From contig NZ_BLWI01000008.1 of the NCBI RefSeq assembly GCF_013282155.1, forward strand, positions 558,001 through 622,000: a stretch of 64,000 nt of DNA, given 5' to 3'. Shown here one piece after another: positions 24,402 to 32,450 of the stretch. This DNA is from Sulfitobacter sp. HGT1 (GTDB lineage Bacteria > Pseudomonadota > Alphaproteobacteria > Rhodobacterales > Rhodobacteraceae). The number at the start of each line of letters is the position of its first letter. Position 1 is the first letter of the stretch. The notes below the pieces were generated by a model, which was given only the letters and a program-made list of their open reading frames with translations, had not been told where the DNA came from and searched no databases. Made by a program: the position numbers and the translations under genes.

Positions 24402-25538
24402 GTGAAATCCGTACCTTTCCGGTGGGCGCGTCCCATCGCAGTTCTTGCGGCTGTGGCCGTCATTTCATCATGTGGCTTGCCACAGGTGGGGCCGAACAAA
24501 CGCCAGATTTACTCGGGCTCGGTGCAGCGCGAAGGGGATGCTTTCATCGTCGAGGTCAATGACCGCGTGTCCCGAGCAACCGCCGTGACCCCCGCCTTGG
24601 GGTTCAGCCAATCCTTTATCAACGCAGGTCAGCTTGGCTCTGACACGATCAGCGCGGGCGATACCTTGGGTCTGACGATCTGGGAAAACGTCGATGACGG
24701 CCTGCTGGCCAACGAGGCAACCAACGCCACCCAACTGGAAGAAGTCCAGGTTGACGGCGCTGGCTTTATCTTTGTGCCCTATGCCGGACGCATCAGGGCC
24801 GCGGGCAATTCACCCGAAGCAATACGCCGCATCATCACCGAACGGCTGTCCGAACAAACACCCGATCCGCAGGTGCAGGTGCGCCGCGTTGCAGGCGACG
24901 GTGCCACCGTATCGCTGATCGGGTCTGTCGGGTCCCAAGGCGTCTATGCGATCGAGCGCCCCACGCGCACCTTGTCGACGATGCTGGCCCGTGCCGGCGG
25001 TGTGTCGATCACGCCGGAAATCGCGCAGATCACTGTCTTGCGCGGCACCGAGCGTGGGCAGATCTGGTTCGAAGACCTCTATGACCACCCCGAACTGGAC
25101 ATCGCCCTGCGCGGCGGCGACCGTATTCTGGTCGAAGAAGACACACGGTCCTTCACCGCAATGGGTGCCACAGGGTCCCAGCAAAAAGTACCGTTTGAAT
25201 CGCAAAACCTGTCCGCCCTCGAAGGCCTTGCCCAGGTTGGTGGTCTGAATGCGGGTTCAGCCGACCCCACAGGGGTTTTCGTCTTCCGCAACGAAGCACA
25301 AGAAGTCGCGGAACTGGTTCTGGGCCGCAACGATCTGCAAGGTGCTCAGCGTCTGGTCTATGTGCTGGACCTGACCAAACCCAACGGCATGTTCATGGCC
25401 CGTGATTTCGTGATCCGCGACGGCGACACACTGTACGTCACCGAAGCGCCGTTCACCCAATGGAGCAAGGTCATCTCGTCGATCACAGGCTCGGCAAGCT
25501 CGCTCAACGGACTGAGCTCTCTTGCCTCGGGCAACTGA
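24402..25538 (+). CDS. Polysaccharide export outer-membrane lipoprotein (OPX; Wza/CtrA/KpsD family)
   Basis: 378 aa with GTG start and GAGGAG upstream. Lipoprotein signal peptide: basic N-terminus, hydrophobic core VLAAVAVIS and lipobox cysteine in SSCGLP (~Cys24). Poly_export domain follows (GDTLGLTIWENV ~86-97; VPYAGRIRAAGNSPEAIRR ~121-139), then two SLBB-type beta-grasp domains (~165-240 and ~265-345). OPX proteins form the outer-membrane/periplasmic exit for capsule. At 378 aa it resembles Neisseria CtrA more than the ~560-aa E. coli KpsD. Confidence 0.88.
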   Translation: MKSVPFRWARPIAVLAAVAVISSCGLPQVGPNKRQIYSGSVQREGDAFIVEVNDRVSRATAVTPALGFSQSFINAGQLGSDTISAGDTLGLTIWENVDDGLLANEATNATQLEEVQVDGAGFIFVPYAGRIRAAGNSPEAIRRIITERLSEQTPDPQVQVRRVAGDGATVSLIGSVGSQGVYAIERPTRTLSTMLARAGGVSITPEIAQITVLRGTERGQIWFEDLYDHPELDIALRGGDRILVEEDTRSFTAMGATGSQQKVPFESQNLSALEGLAQVGGLNAGSADPTGVFVFRNEAQEVAELVLGRNDLQGAQRLVYVLDLTKPNGMFMARDFVIRDGDTLYVTEAPFTQWSKVISSITGSASSLNGLSSLASGN

Positions 25539-25546
25539 CCGCAAAA

Positions 25547-27580
25547 ATGGCTCTAGGGCCCGAGATATACGACACCCCCGCCGCCGGCCCTGAAAAGGAC
25601 CGGCGGCTTTTCGTGTATAACGGCGGTTTTCTGACGCAAAAGCGCCTGCGCCGCATCTTGCAGCTGTCGGGGCATTCCCTCCATCTTGGCCTGCCGCGCC
25701 GCGCAGGCGATGCCATCGCTGTCTGGGGCAATTCACCCACCGCCCATCGCGGTTTGACCATTGCCGCCAAACGCGACGTGCCCGTGGTGCGGATTGAGGA
25801 CGCATTGCTGCGGTCGCTTTTCCCCGGCCGCGCGGGCGAGCCGCCGCTGGGGCTACTGATTGACCACAAAGCCGCGCATTTCGACCCCTCCCGCCCCTCT
25901 GATCTGGAAACCTTGCTGGCCACGCACCCGCTGGACGACACCGCGCTGTTGAACCGCGCACGCGGCTGCATCGCCCGCATGATCGAGGCCGATCTGACCA
26001 AATACACAGGGTTCGAAACCGGCCAGCCCGCCCCTGCCCCCGGCTATGTGCTGGTGATCGACCAGACCCGTGGCGATGCATCGGTCACGGCCTCTGGCGC
26101 GGATCGGTCGCGGTTTCTGGAAATGCTGGTCTTTGCCCAACAGGAAAACCCCGGTGCCCGCATCCTGATCAAGACCCACCCCGAGACGGCCAAAGGCTAT
26201 CGCGCCGGCCATTTCGGCCCGGAGGACACCAACGACCGGATCACCCTGCTGACCGCCCCTGTCAGCCCCTGGACGCTGTTCGAGGGGGCCGTGCGCGTTT
26301 ACACCGTGTCGTCGCAAATGGGCTTCGAGGCGATTTTTGCCGGCCATAAACCCCGTGTCTTCGGGCAGCCGTTCTATGCAGGCTGGGGGCTGACCGATGA
26401 TGAATTCCCCGTCCAGCGCCGCCAACGCACCCTGACCCGCGCGCAGCTTTTTGCCGCCGCGATGATCCTTTATCCCAAATGGTACGACCCGCACCGCGAC
26501 CAATTATGCGATCTGGAAACCGCGATCGAGGCGCTGGCCGCCCAGACCCGCGCCTGGCGCGAGGATCACAAGGGCTGGACTGCCTCTGCCATGCGCATGT
26601 GGAAACGCCGCCCCCTGCAACGGTTTTTCGGCGCGTGGTCCCCTGTGGTGTTCCAGGACGATCCCGCCGCTGCGCGCAACGCGGGCAGGCCCTGGATGGT
26701 CTGGGCGGGCAAGGCCGATATCGGTCACGCAGATGCCATACGGGTCGAAGACGGATTCTTGCGGTCCCGCGGGCTGGGGGCTGATCTGATACCGCCCCTG
26801 TCGCTGGTCTGTGATGATCTGGGAATTTATTATGACCCGCGCCAGCCCAGCCGTCTGGAAAAATGGATCGAGGCCCGGCACAGTCTGCGACCTGATCAGC
26901 AGCGGCGCGCGGAACGGCTGATCGCGGCGCTGCGCGCCAGCGGGTTAAGCAAATACAACCTTGGTGGCACGGCGGAACTGGACGGATTGCCCGAAGGGCT
27001 GCGCATTCTGGTGCCCGGTCAGGTAGAGGATGACGCGTCGATCAAGACCGGCACTGACGGCGTATCAACCAGCCTTGGCCTGCTTGCCGCCGCGCGGGCG
27101 GCAAATCCGGAGGCTGTGATCCTGTATAAGCCCCACCCCGACGTCGAGGCGGGCCTGCGCAGCGGTGCGGTGGATGCAACGGGACTGGCCGATGTTGTCT
27201 TGAGCCATACCGACCCCATCGCCGTGCTGGCCCATGTCGATGAAGTCTGGACCATGACTTCGCTTTTGGGGTTCGAGGCCTTGGTACGAGGGGTCAAGGT
27301 CGTCACGCTGGGTGCGCCGTTTTATGCGGGCTGGGGTCTGACGGAGGATCGCGGCGACGTGCCCCCGCGCCGGCGCAGCGATGTCAGCATCGAAGGCTTG
27401 GTGCACGCCGCATTGATCGATTATCCGCGTTATTTTGACCCGCGCAGCGGCATCGCCTGCCCTGTCGAGGTGGTCTTGGAGCGGTTGCGCGACAGTGATT
27501 TACCGCACCCGGGCTTGGGAAATCGGCTGTTGGCCAAGCTGCAAGGCGTGTTTGCCAGTAAAGCGCATGTGTGGCGCTAA
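25547..27580 (+). CDS. kpsC: Capsule linker synthase KpsC-like (dual beta-Kdo transferase)
   Basis: 677 aa from ATG 25547, 8 nt after the OPX stop. Two homologous halves: half 1 has VRIEDALLRS, IKTHPETAKGY and FGQPFYAGWGLT; half 2 has IRVEDGFLRSRGLG, LYKPHPDVEAGL and LGAPFYAGWGLT. That duplicated layout is diagnostic of KpsC/LipA. By family, KpsC extends the first Kdo into the alternating beta-linked poly-Kdo linker on lyso-PG, after KpsS. Ends at a strong GC-rich terminator. ABC transporter genes (kpsM/T/E) are absent from the window. Confidence 0.92.
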   Translation: MALGPEIYDTPAAGPEKDRRLFVYNGGFLTQKRLRRILQLSGHSLHLGLPRRAGDAIAVWGNSPTAHRGLTIAAKRDVPVVRIEDALLRSLFPGRAGEPPLGLLIDHKAAHFDPSRPSDLETLLATHPLDDTALLNRARGCIARMIEADLTKYTGFETGQPAPAPGYVLVIDQTRGDASVTASGADRSRFLEMLVFAQQENPGARILIKTHPETAKGYRAGHFGPEDTNDRITLLTAPVSPWTLFEGAVRVYTVSSQMGFEAIFAGHKPRVFGQPFYAGWGLTDDEFPVQRRQRTLTRAQLFAAAMILYPKWYDPHRDQLCDLETAIEALAAQTRAWREDHKGWTASAMRMWKRRPLQRFFGAWSPVVFQDDPAAARNAGRPWMVWAGKADIGHADAIRVEDGFLRSRGLGADLIPPLSLVCDDLGIYYDPRQPSRLEKWIEARHSLRPDQQRRAERLIAALRASGLSKYNLGGTAELDGLPEGLRILVPGQVEDDASIKTGTDGVSTSLGLLAAARAANPEAVILYKPHPDVEAGLRSGAVDATGLADVVLSHTDPIAVLAHVDEVWTMTSLLGFEALVRGVKVVTLGAPFYAGWGLTEDRGDVPPRRRSDVSIEGLVHAALIDYPRYFDPRSGIACPVEVVLERLRDSDLPHPGLGNRLLAKLQGVFASKAHVWR

Positions 27581-27594
27581 TGGCAGGCGACGGA

Positions 27595-27639
27595 CCGGGG
27601 GCCAGCCCCCGGACCCCCGGGATTTTTGGCCATTTGGAA
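27595..27639 (+). terminator. Terminator/GC-rich repeat copy 2 after kpsC
   Basis: CCGGGGGC (27595-27602) pairs with GCCCCCGG (27605-27612), followed by ACCCCCGGGATTTTT and CCATTTGGAA (27630-27639). It shares the GGGGGCCAGCCCCC, CCCCCGGGATTT and CCATTTGGAA modules with 16437-16497. Confidence 0.75.
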
Positions 27640-27647
27640 TGGGAAGG

Positions 27648-28745
27648 TTAGGTTCGGTTCCAGATGTGCAGGACGTCCGGGCCGATTGCCTGGGTTGAGG
27701 CCAGCGTGAAACGGGGGGCGTTTGCGAGCTGTCTGATGCCAAGCGGGCCGATGGACGCGAGCCCGTCGGAGCCGAGGGTGACGCCCGCGGTAAAGCCCAC
27801 GAGCCGGTCCACCAGCCCTGCGCTGAGAAGTGTCGCGGCAAGGCCGCCGCCCCCCTCGCAGAAGATGCGGGTCAGGCCGTGGGTGCCTAGGTTTTGCAGC
27901 AGGTCATGTGGGTCGATTTGCCCCGCGCGGGTGGTGCAGGGGATCAAGGTTGCGCCGATGCCTTGCCAAGCCTTGATAAGCTGCGGGTCTGCGGTGCGGG
28001 CGTGGCAGAGCAGGAGCGGGATCTGTGCTGCCGTCTGCGCGAGTTTACCGCCCAGGGGCAGGTCCAGATGTTTGCTGATCACGATGCGCGCCGGTTGGCG
28101 GGCAATGCCGAGGTCGCGGATGTTCAGGCTGGGGTCGTCCTTGCGGGCGGTGCCGCCGCCCACCATCACGGCGTCGTGGCGCGCGCGCATGGCATGGACC
28201 AAGCGGCGGGCCGGGCCGGCCGTGATCCACTGGCTTTCGCCCGTGGCCGTTGCAATCCGCCCGTCAAAGCTGCTGGCCAGTTTCAGTGTGACCATCGGGC
28301 GGCCAAGGTCGACCTTGGAGAAAAAGCCGATGTGATCGGCGCGGGCCTCGCCTTCGGACTGGCCAACCTCGACCGTGATACCGGCGGCTTGCAACATCGC
28401 GATGCCCTGACCGCTGACGCGCGGATCGGTATCGGTGCAGGCGATCACCACCCGTGCCACCTGCGCATCAATCAGGGCCTGTGCGCAGGGCGGCGTTTTG
28501 CCGGTATGCGCACAGGGTTCAAGCGTGACATAAGCCGTCGCACCACGGGCCGCTGTGCCGGCCTGACGCAGCGCTTCGGTTTCGGCGTGGGGGCGGCCCC
28601 CCGGCTGGGTCCAGCCGCGCCCCACGATACGGTCGCCCTGGACAATGACACAGCCCACGGCGGGGTTGGGCCAGACGGCCCCCTCCCCCCGTTTGCCCAA
28701 AGACAGGGCAAGCGCCATAAAGCGGGTGTCGGCTTTGAGCGTCAC
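27648..28745 (-). CDS. ribD: Bifunctional riboflavin deaminase/reductase RibD
   Basis: 365 aa. N-terminal deaminase domain: HAE at residues 53-55 and [10 protein letters not shown] with Cys78 and Cys87 form the zinc site. C-terminal reductase domain (~146-360): [23 protein letters not shown] and [13 protein letters not shown] bind NADPH and substrate. It deaminates and reduces the GTP-derived pyrimidine in riboflavin synthesis. It overlaps the nrdR stop by 4 nt (28742-28745). Its usual downstream partner ribE is ~4.8 kb away beyond the capsule genes. Confidence 0.95.
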   Translation of the reverse strand: MTLKADTRFMALALSLGKRGEGAVWPNPAVGCVIVQGDRIVGRGWTQPGGRPHAETEALRQAGTAARGATAYVTLEPCAHTGKTPPCAQALIDAQVARVVIACTDTDPRVSGQGIAMLQAAGITVEVGQSEGEARADHIGFFSKVDLGRPMVTLKLASSFDGRIATATGESQWITAGPARRLVHAMRARHDAVMVGGGTARKDDPSLNIRDLGIARQPARIVISKHLDLPLGGKLAQTAAQIPLLLCHARTADPQLIKAWQGIGATLIPCTTRAGQIDPHDLLQNLGTHGLTRIFCEGGGGLAATLLSAGLVDRLVGFTAGVTLGSDGLASIGPLGIRQLANAPRFTLASTQAIGPDVLHIWNRT

Positions 28746-29209
28746 TCTTCCGGCGGAACGTCTGGGCGCAATTCCTGGACGAATTTGTCGAAATCATCCG
28801 CTGCCTGGAAGTTCTTGTAGACGCTTGCGAAGCGCACATAGGCGACGGTGTCGATGCGGGCCAAAGCCTCCATCACGATTTCGCCGATCTGTTTGGAACC
28901 GATGTCGGTTTCGCCCATGCTTTCCAGACGCCGCACGATGCCCGAAATCATCTGATCGATCCGTTCGGGATCAATCGGGCGTTTCTGCATTGAAATACGG
29001 ATCGAGCGTTCAAGCTTGTCGCGGTCAAAGTCTTCGCGTTTGCCAGAGGTCTTGATGACCACGAGATCGCGCAGTTGCACACGTTCATATGTCGTAAAAC
29101 GGCCACCGCAGGCCGGGCAAAAACGGCGGCGGCGGATGGATACGTGATCCTCTGCCGGGCGGCTGTCTTTGACTTGGGTATCGATATTTCCGCAAAACGG
29201 GCAGCGCAT
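28742..29209 (-). CDS. nrdR: Transcriptional repressor NrdR
   Basis: 155 aa. N-terminal zinc ribbon with C3, C6, C31 and C34 and the [18 protein letters not shown] segment; then an ATP-cone domain (~49-139: [16 protein letters not shown]). NrdR senses ATP/dATP and represses ribonucleotide reductase operons at NrdR boxes. It heads the nrdR-ribD pair as in many alphaproteobacteria. The C-terminus is acidic. Confidence 0.96.
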   Translation of the reverse strand: MRCPFCGNIDTQVKDSRPAEDHVSIRRRRFCPACGGRFTTYERVQLRDLVVIKTSGKREDFDRDKLERSIRISMQKRPIDPERIDQMISGIVRRLESMGETDIGSKQIGEIVMEALARIDTVAYVRFASVYKNFQAADDFDKFVQELRPDVPPEE

Positions 29210-29404
29210 GGCCGGTCCCCTTTATTATCTGATCTGCCTCAATAGTGGAGCAATTCGCTCTCTTGGCTAAAACTATAGGATACCCGCGAGGTTTTGGGTA
29301 GGGGCGAAATGCGCTGCTAGATGTTGTGCTATGAACCGTGACATGAACCCAACAGCCACCCTGCGCGTTGAGTTCTTACAGGAACAGAAATTCAGGAGAA
29401 TATC

Positions 29405-30076
29405 ATGGCCAAGACATTATTTATCACCGGCGCATCCAGTGGCATCGGGGCGGCAACAGCCAAGGTGGCTGCGGCGGCGGGCTGGAATGTCGGGCTGTTT
29501 GCCCGCAGCGCGGACAAGCTGGGCGCCTTGGTCGACGATATCGGCGCGCAGGCGATCGCCCTGCCCGGCGATGCAACATCCTATGAGGCGCAAAAGGAGG
29601 CGCTGGATGTTCTGGCGGGTAAGTTCGGGCAGGTGGATGCCGTATTTGCCAACGCGGGCCGTGGCGCAGCGCAGGGCGGCACCGAAAAGGGCGACCCCGA
29701 GGATTGGAAGGCGATGGTCGATCTGAACGTGATGGGCGCGCTATACACCGCCCATGCCGCGATGCCGCACCTGCGCAAGACGACCGGCCAATATGTTGTC
29801 ACCGGATCGGCAGCAGGGCGTCGCCATATCAAAGGGTCGATCTATGGGGCGACGAAATTCTTTATCCACGGTTTTGCAGGTAATCTGGCAGATGAGATGG
29901 CCGAATGGGGCGGCCGCTGCATGGTTGTGTCCCCCGGTATGGTGAACACAGCGTTTTTCGACGAAGCCAAACCGGACAAGTTGCAGCCTGACGATGTCGC
30001 CGCAGCGGTGATGCATGCGCTAGAGGCCCCTGCCCATGCCGCCATCCGTGAAATCCACCTGATGCCTGTCGGCTAG
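29405..30076 (+). CDS. SDR family NAD(P)-dependent oxidoreductase
   Basis: 223 aa. TGASSGIG (residues 8-15) binds the cofactor; FANAGRG (~81-87) is the NAG element; catalytic Ser in VTGSAAG and YGATK (Tyr/Lys). The start has CAGGAG 6 nt upstream. The Arg in LFARSAD after strand 2 hints at NADP preference. Substrate unknown. Its stop overlaps the convergent yjbQ stop by 4 nt (30073-30076). Confidence 0.88.
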   Translation: MAKTLFITGASSGIGAATAKVAAAAGWNVGLFARSADKLGALVDDIGAQAIALPGDATSYEAQKEALDVLAGKFGQVDAVFANAGRGAAQGGTEKGDPEDWKAMVDLNVMGALYTAHAAMPHLRKTTGQYVVTGSAAGRRHIKGSIYGATKFFIHGFAGNLADEMAEWGGRCMVVSPGMVNTAFFDEAKPDKLQPDDVAAAVMHALEAPAHAAIREIHLMPVG

Positions 30077-30489
30077 GAGGCCGCGAAATGTGCCGCGATG
30101 CGCCTGACATGGGGCGCGTCGCGGTGTTCGAACAGATAGACGCCCTGCCAAGTGCCCAGCATCATTCGCCCGTTCTGGACCGGAATGGAAAGGCTGATCG
30201 GCAGCATTGCGGCCTTGATATGGGCTGGCATATCGTCCGGCCCCTCTGACCTATGGGCCAGATAGGACATCGACGGATGATCCCCCCGAGGGACAGCGCG
30301 ACTGAAGAACGCCAACAGGTCACGTTGCACATCGGGGTCGGCGTTTTCCTGGATCAACAAGGATGCAGAAGTATGGCGCACCATCAGTGTCAGCACTCCA
30401 CCCGGCTGCCCGTTCAGCCAACGGGCAACATCACGGGTAAATTCATAAAGCCCCTGGCCCTTGGTCGAAATCTCGAATTCTGTAATCAT
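30073..30489 (-). CDS. yjbQ: YjbQ/UPF0047 family protein (secondary thiamine-phosphate synthase)
   Basis: 138 aa, full length for the family. Characteristic MVRHTSASLLIQENADPDV (~38-56), then DHPSMSYLAHRSEGPDDMPAHIKA (~74-97, the conserved H and P/H motifs) and LGTWQGVYLFEHRD (~115-128). Family members show weak thiamine-phosphate synthase activity; the true role is unclear. Single gene, convergent with the SDR gene. Confidence 0.9.
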   Translation of the reverse strand: MITEFEISTKGQGLYEFTRDVARWLNGQPGGVLTLMVRHTSASLLIQENADPDVQRDLLAFFSRAVPRGDHPSMSYLAHRSEGPDDMPAHIKAAMLPISLSIPVQNGRMMLGTWQGVYLFEHRDAPHVRRIAAHFAAS

Positions 30490-30531
30490 ACAGCCAGATT
30501 AGGCCCGGAACCCGGGACAGACAACCGCCCC

Positions 30532-30933
30532 TTAACGGCTGGGCAGACGCAGGGCGGCACAAAAAGTCAAGGCGTGGTTCACAGACAGCCGTGCCCCCTT
30601 GCGGGTCAGGGAAGGACCAACAATGAAAACATCAGACGGGGTCAGCCCTGTCGGATCAAGGGTAAAGGACACCGCGTTCGACTTGCCAAAACCGCGCTGG
30701 CGCGGCTCGCTCACATAGATATCCTGATCGCCGCGGGCACCCAGTTCAGCCTGCATATATTCAGCAGCCCCGCACCATGTTCCGCGCGCGCCATGGCCCG
30801 TTTCCCCTTCGATGCGCACACCGTTTTCAATCGGCGTAAAGCGCAACCCGCTGCCGGCAGAATAGGCCTGCGCAAAGGCTGGCCCCGATACCGCTGCGGC
30901 CAGAAGTGCCGCTACAAAAATACGTTTCATCAT
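30532..30933 (-). CDS. Small secreted protein, tandem paralogue 1
   Basis: 133 aa with signal peptide (KRIFVAALLAAAVSGPAFAQA). Mature part: RFTPIENGVRIEGETGHGARGTWCGAAEYMQ, VSFTLDPTGL, and a C-terminal Cys in LTFCAALRL. It shares the layout GxR.IWC.AA ... FTLDP..L ... LSV.H...FC with the adjacent gene at 30951-31361, so both likely have one disulfide. Function unknown; the family is not recognised. It lies 17 nt downstream of its paralogue on the same strand. Confidence 0.75.
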   Translation of the reverse strand: MMKRIFVAALLAAAVSGPAFAQAYSAGSGLRFTPIENGVRIEGETGHGARGTWCGAAEYMQAELGARGDQDIYVSEPRQRGFGKSNAVSFTLDPTGLTPSDVFIVGPSLTRKGARLSVNHALTFCAALRLPSR

Positions 30934-30950
30934 ATGCTCCTTGAGCTGGA

Positions 30951-31361
30951 CTACAGATCATTCAATTCGATGATGTAGTCTTTGCAAAACTGACTGGAAT
31001 GGGAGACGCTCAGCCCGATGCTTTGTTGATCGACACTGACTGAATAGGATTTTCGCGGTGGCGAGGGAAGATCACTGGGGTCCAAGGTGAAAACAACGCC
31101 GATGCGTCCGACACCACTGACCGACGGGCCACGGGGGGTTTTGATATAGATACGCGATGTGCTGGCAGCACCTGCCCTGTCATAGGCAAAGCTGGCAGCA
31201 GCACACCAGATGCCGCGCGGGCCTTCGCCAAAGCCTTCGATCACCTCGAAGCTTGATCCACCGAGCGGGACGACCTGCAAACCGTTTATCGCCTGATACC
31301 CCTGGGCGCTGGCCGCAAAGGGCAATGTCGCACAAACCGCTGCAACTAGAATAGAACGCAT
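30951..31361 (-). CDS. Small secreted protein, tandem paralogue 2
   Basis: 136 aa, signal peptide RSILVAAVCATLPFAASAQ. Mature domain: VIEGFGEGPRGIWCAAASFAYDRAG, VVFTLDPSDLPSP, and LSVSHSSQFCKDYII. Aligns along its length with the product of 30532-30933 (conserved W-C-A-A, FTLDP and late Cys), so this is a tandem duplication. The start is ATG 31361 with AAGGAG upstream. Periplasmic; no known function. Confidence 0.75.
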   Translation of the reverse strand: MRSILVAAVCATLPFAASAQGYQAINGLQVVPLGGSSFEVIEGFGEGPRGIWCAAASFAYDRAGAASTSRIYIKTPRGPSVSGVGRIGVVFTLDPSDLPSPPRKSYSVSVDQQSIGLSVSHSSQFCKDYIIELNDL

Positions 31362-31744
31362 GCCAAATACTCCTTTTGGTTGCTGAAACTCTTAGATAGG
31401 TCCCTATCGCTTATCTCACAATCACAGCTGAGTGACTGACACAGATCAGGTCGGGCAAGTTTTTCAACCTGTTCAGAATGCCTGCGCATGAAAAAAGGGG
31501 CGGAGTATTCACCCCAGCCCTTTGCATTAAATGGTGCAAGCGCGGCGAACGGCAGGTTTGAGCCCTCTTTACCAAATGCTGTCTCGCAGCATTTCACAAA
31601 AACAGAAGATCCGGCCTGTTGTGAAAGGTCCATCGCCAACTTTCGCCGCCCGTGCGGGAGGCGCTGGTGGCAATTCTCAAAAAATTCATCCGGTTGTGTT
31701 TCAGTAGCATGGCTGTCAGTTGGTCGCCCAAGGGGAGATTGACA
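31362..31744. other. AT-richer intergenic region with hairpin and flanking-repeat copy
   Basis: 383 nt with no supported gene, lower GC than the surroundings. It contains GGGCGGAGTATTCACCCC (31498-31515), repeated at 32405-32422, and a perfect hairpin AAATGCTG (31574-31581)/CAGCATTT (31587-31594). A short open frame 31488-31742 (+) starting KKGAEYSPQPFALNG has no ribosome site and runs over the repeat, so I do not call it a gene. The sequence looks like a dispersed element or remnant; a nucleotide search of related genomes would decide. Confidence 0.5.
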
Positions 31745-32164
31745 ATGAATGATAAACTCACACGCGCAACAGAGGTTGAACGGGTTTCTGAGCTCTTAGG
31801 GCTACCTGAGGAAATTAATACTACAGATTCTTTGAATGCCAAGGTCGCCAACGGCCTGCTGGTCTCAGCCGTAGAGAAGATTTTCGACGTATTGGCTTCT
31901 CGACCGGAGCTGAACATAATTTCAGATCGGTCCTTCCGCCGGGCAAAAAGTGAGAAACTGCCCCTAAGCGCGGTTAACAGTCAGAAACTTTTTGATTTTG
32001 CCCGCACATATGTAGTTGCCGACAGAATTCACCACGGCAACGGTCCGCAGATCATGCGGTTTTTGGAGAAGCCCAACCCAAATTTTGGAGGAGCCGCGCC
32101 AATGGCACTGGCAATTTCAAGCCCTGCTGGCGCTGATGCCGTGATCGAATTGCTTATTAGCTAA
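31745..32164 (+). CDS. DUF2384 (MbcA/ParS/Xre antitoxin-like) protein, orphan
   Basis: 139 aa from ATG 31745 with AAGGGGAG upstream. The C-terminal module RFLEKPNPNFGGAAPMAL followed by PAGADAVIELL (residues ~105-137) is the MbcA/ParS toxin-binding pattern (FL..PNP.LGG..P..L....GA..V..LL). The N-terminal ~80 residues are helical but show no clear Xre HTH. Such antitoxins normally pair with a RES-domain NADase toxin. None follows: 32165-32450 is non-coding. Base composition and codon use are AT-richer than the neighbours, suggesting acquisition. Confidence 0.78.
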   Translation: MNDKLTRATEVERVSELLGLPEEINTTDSLNAKVANGLLVSAVEKIFDVLASRPELNIISDRSFRRAKSEKLPLSAVNSQKLFDFARTYVVADRIHHGNGPQIMRFLEKPNPNFGGAAPMALAISSPAGADAVIELLIS

Positions 32165-32401
32165 GCTAATCCCAGCAAATTTTACGAGGTGTATCCGGCG
32201 AAAGTGTGGAGTATCTGCTTTGAGCGGTTAAGTCGGGTATCTCGCACTTGCAGCGAAAGCTCACTAAGTCCCGCCTACCAGACATAGACAAGCGCCGAGA
32301 AACAGATCCCAATTAAGCTTACGAAAAATTCTTCGGCAGCTTCACGTCGTCTGCGTCCCTTTGTGCTATGAACGCACCACGCCATTTGCATCATTTACTG
32401 C

Positions 32402-32433
32402 AAAGGGCGGAGTATTCACCCCGCCCCCTTTTC
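32402..32433. terminator. Bidirectional terminator between DUF2384 gene and rpoD
   Basis: GGGCGG (32405-32410) pairs with CCGCCC (32421-32426); T-rich on the right for + transcription, and TTTG on the minus strand for rpoD. Contains the GGGCGGAGTATTCACCCC sequence shared with 31498-31515. The rest of 32165-32401 holds nothing I recognise. Confidence 0.7.
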
Positions 32434-32450
32434 CACATTTCGTGATTTTC

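Noticed and set aside
29333..29348. GAAC...GAAC pair between nrdR and the SDR gene
   Set aside because: The spacing is 8 nt, not 7, and the neighbours are not DNA-repair genes.
31488..31742. Possible small gene (KKGAEYSPQPFALNG...)
   Set aside because: No ribosome site; it spans the repeat and hairpin, and its reverse strand is also open. More likely a repeat element than a gene.
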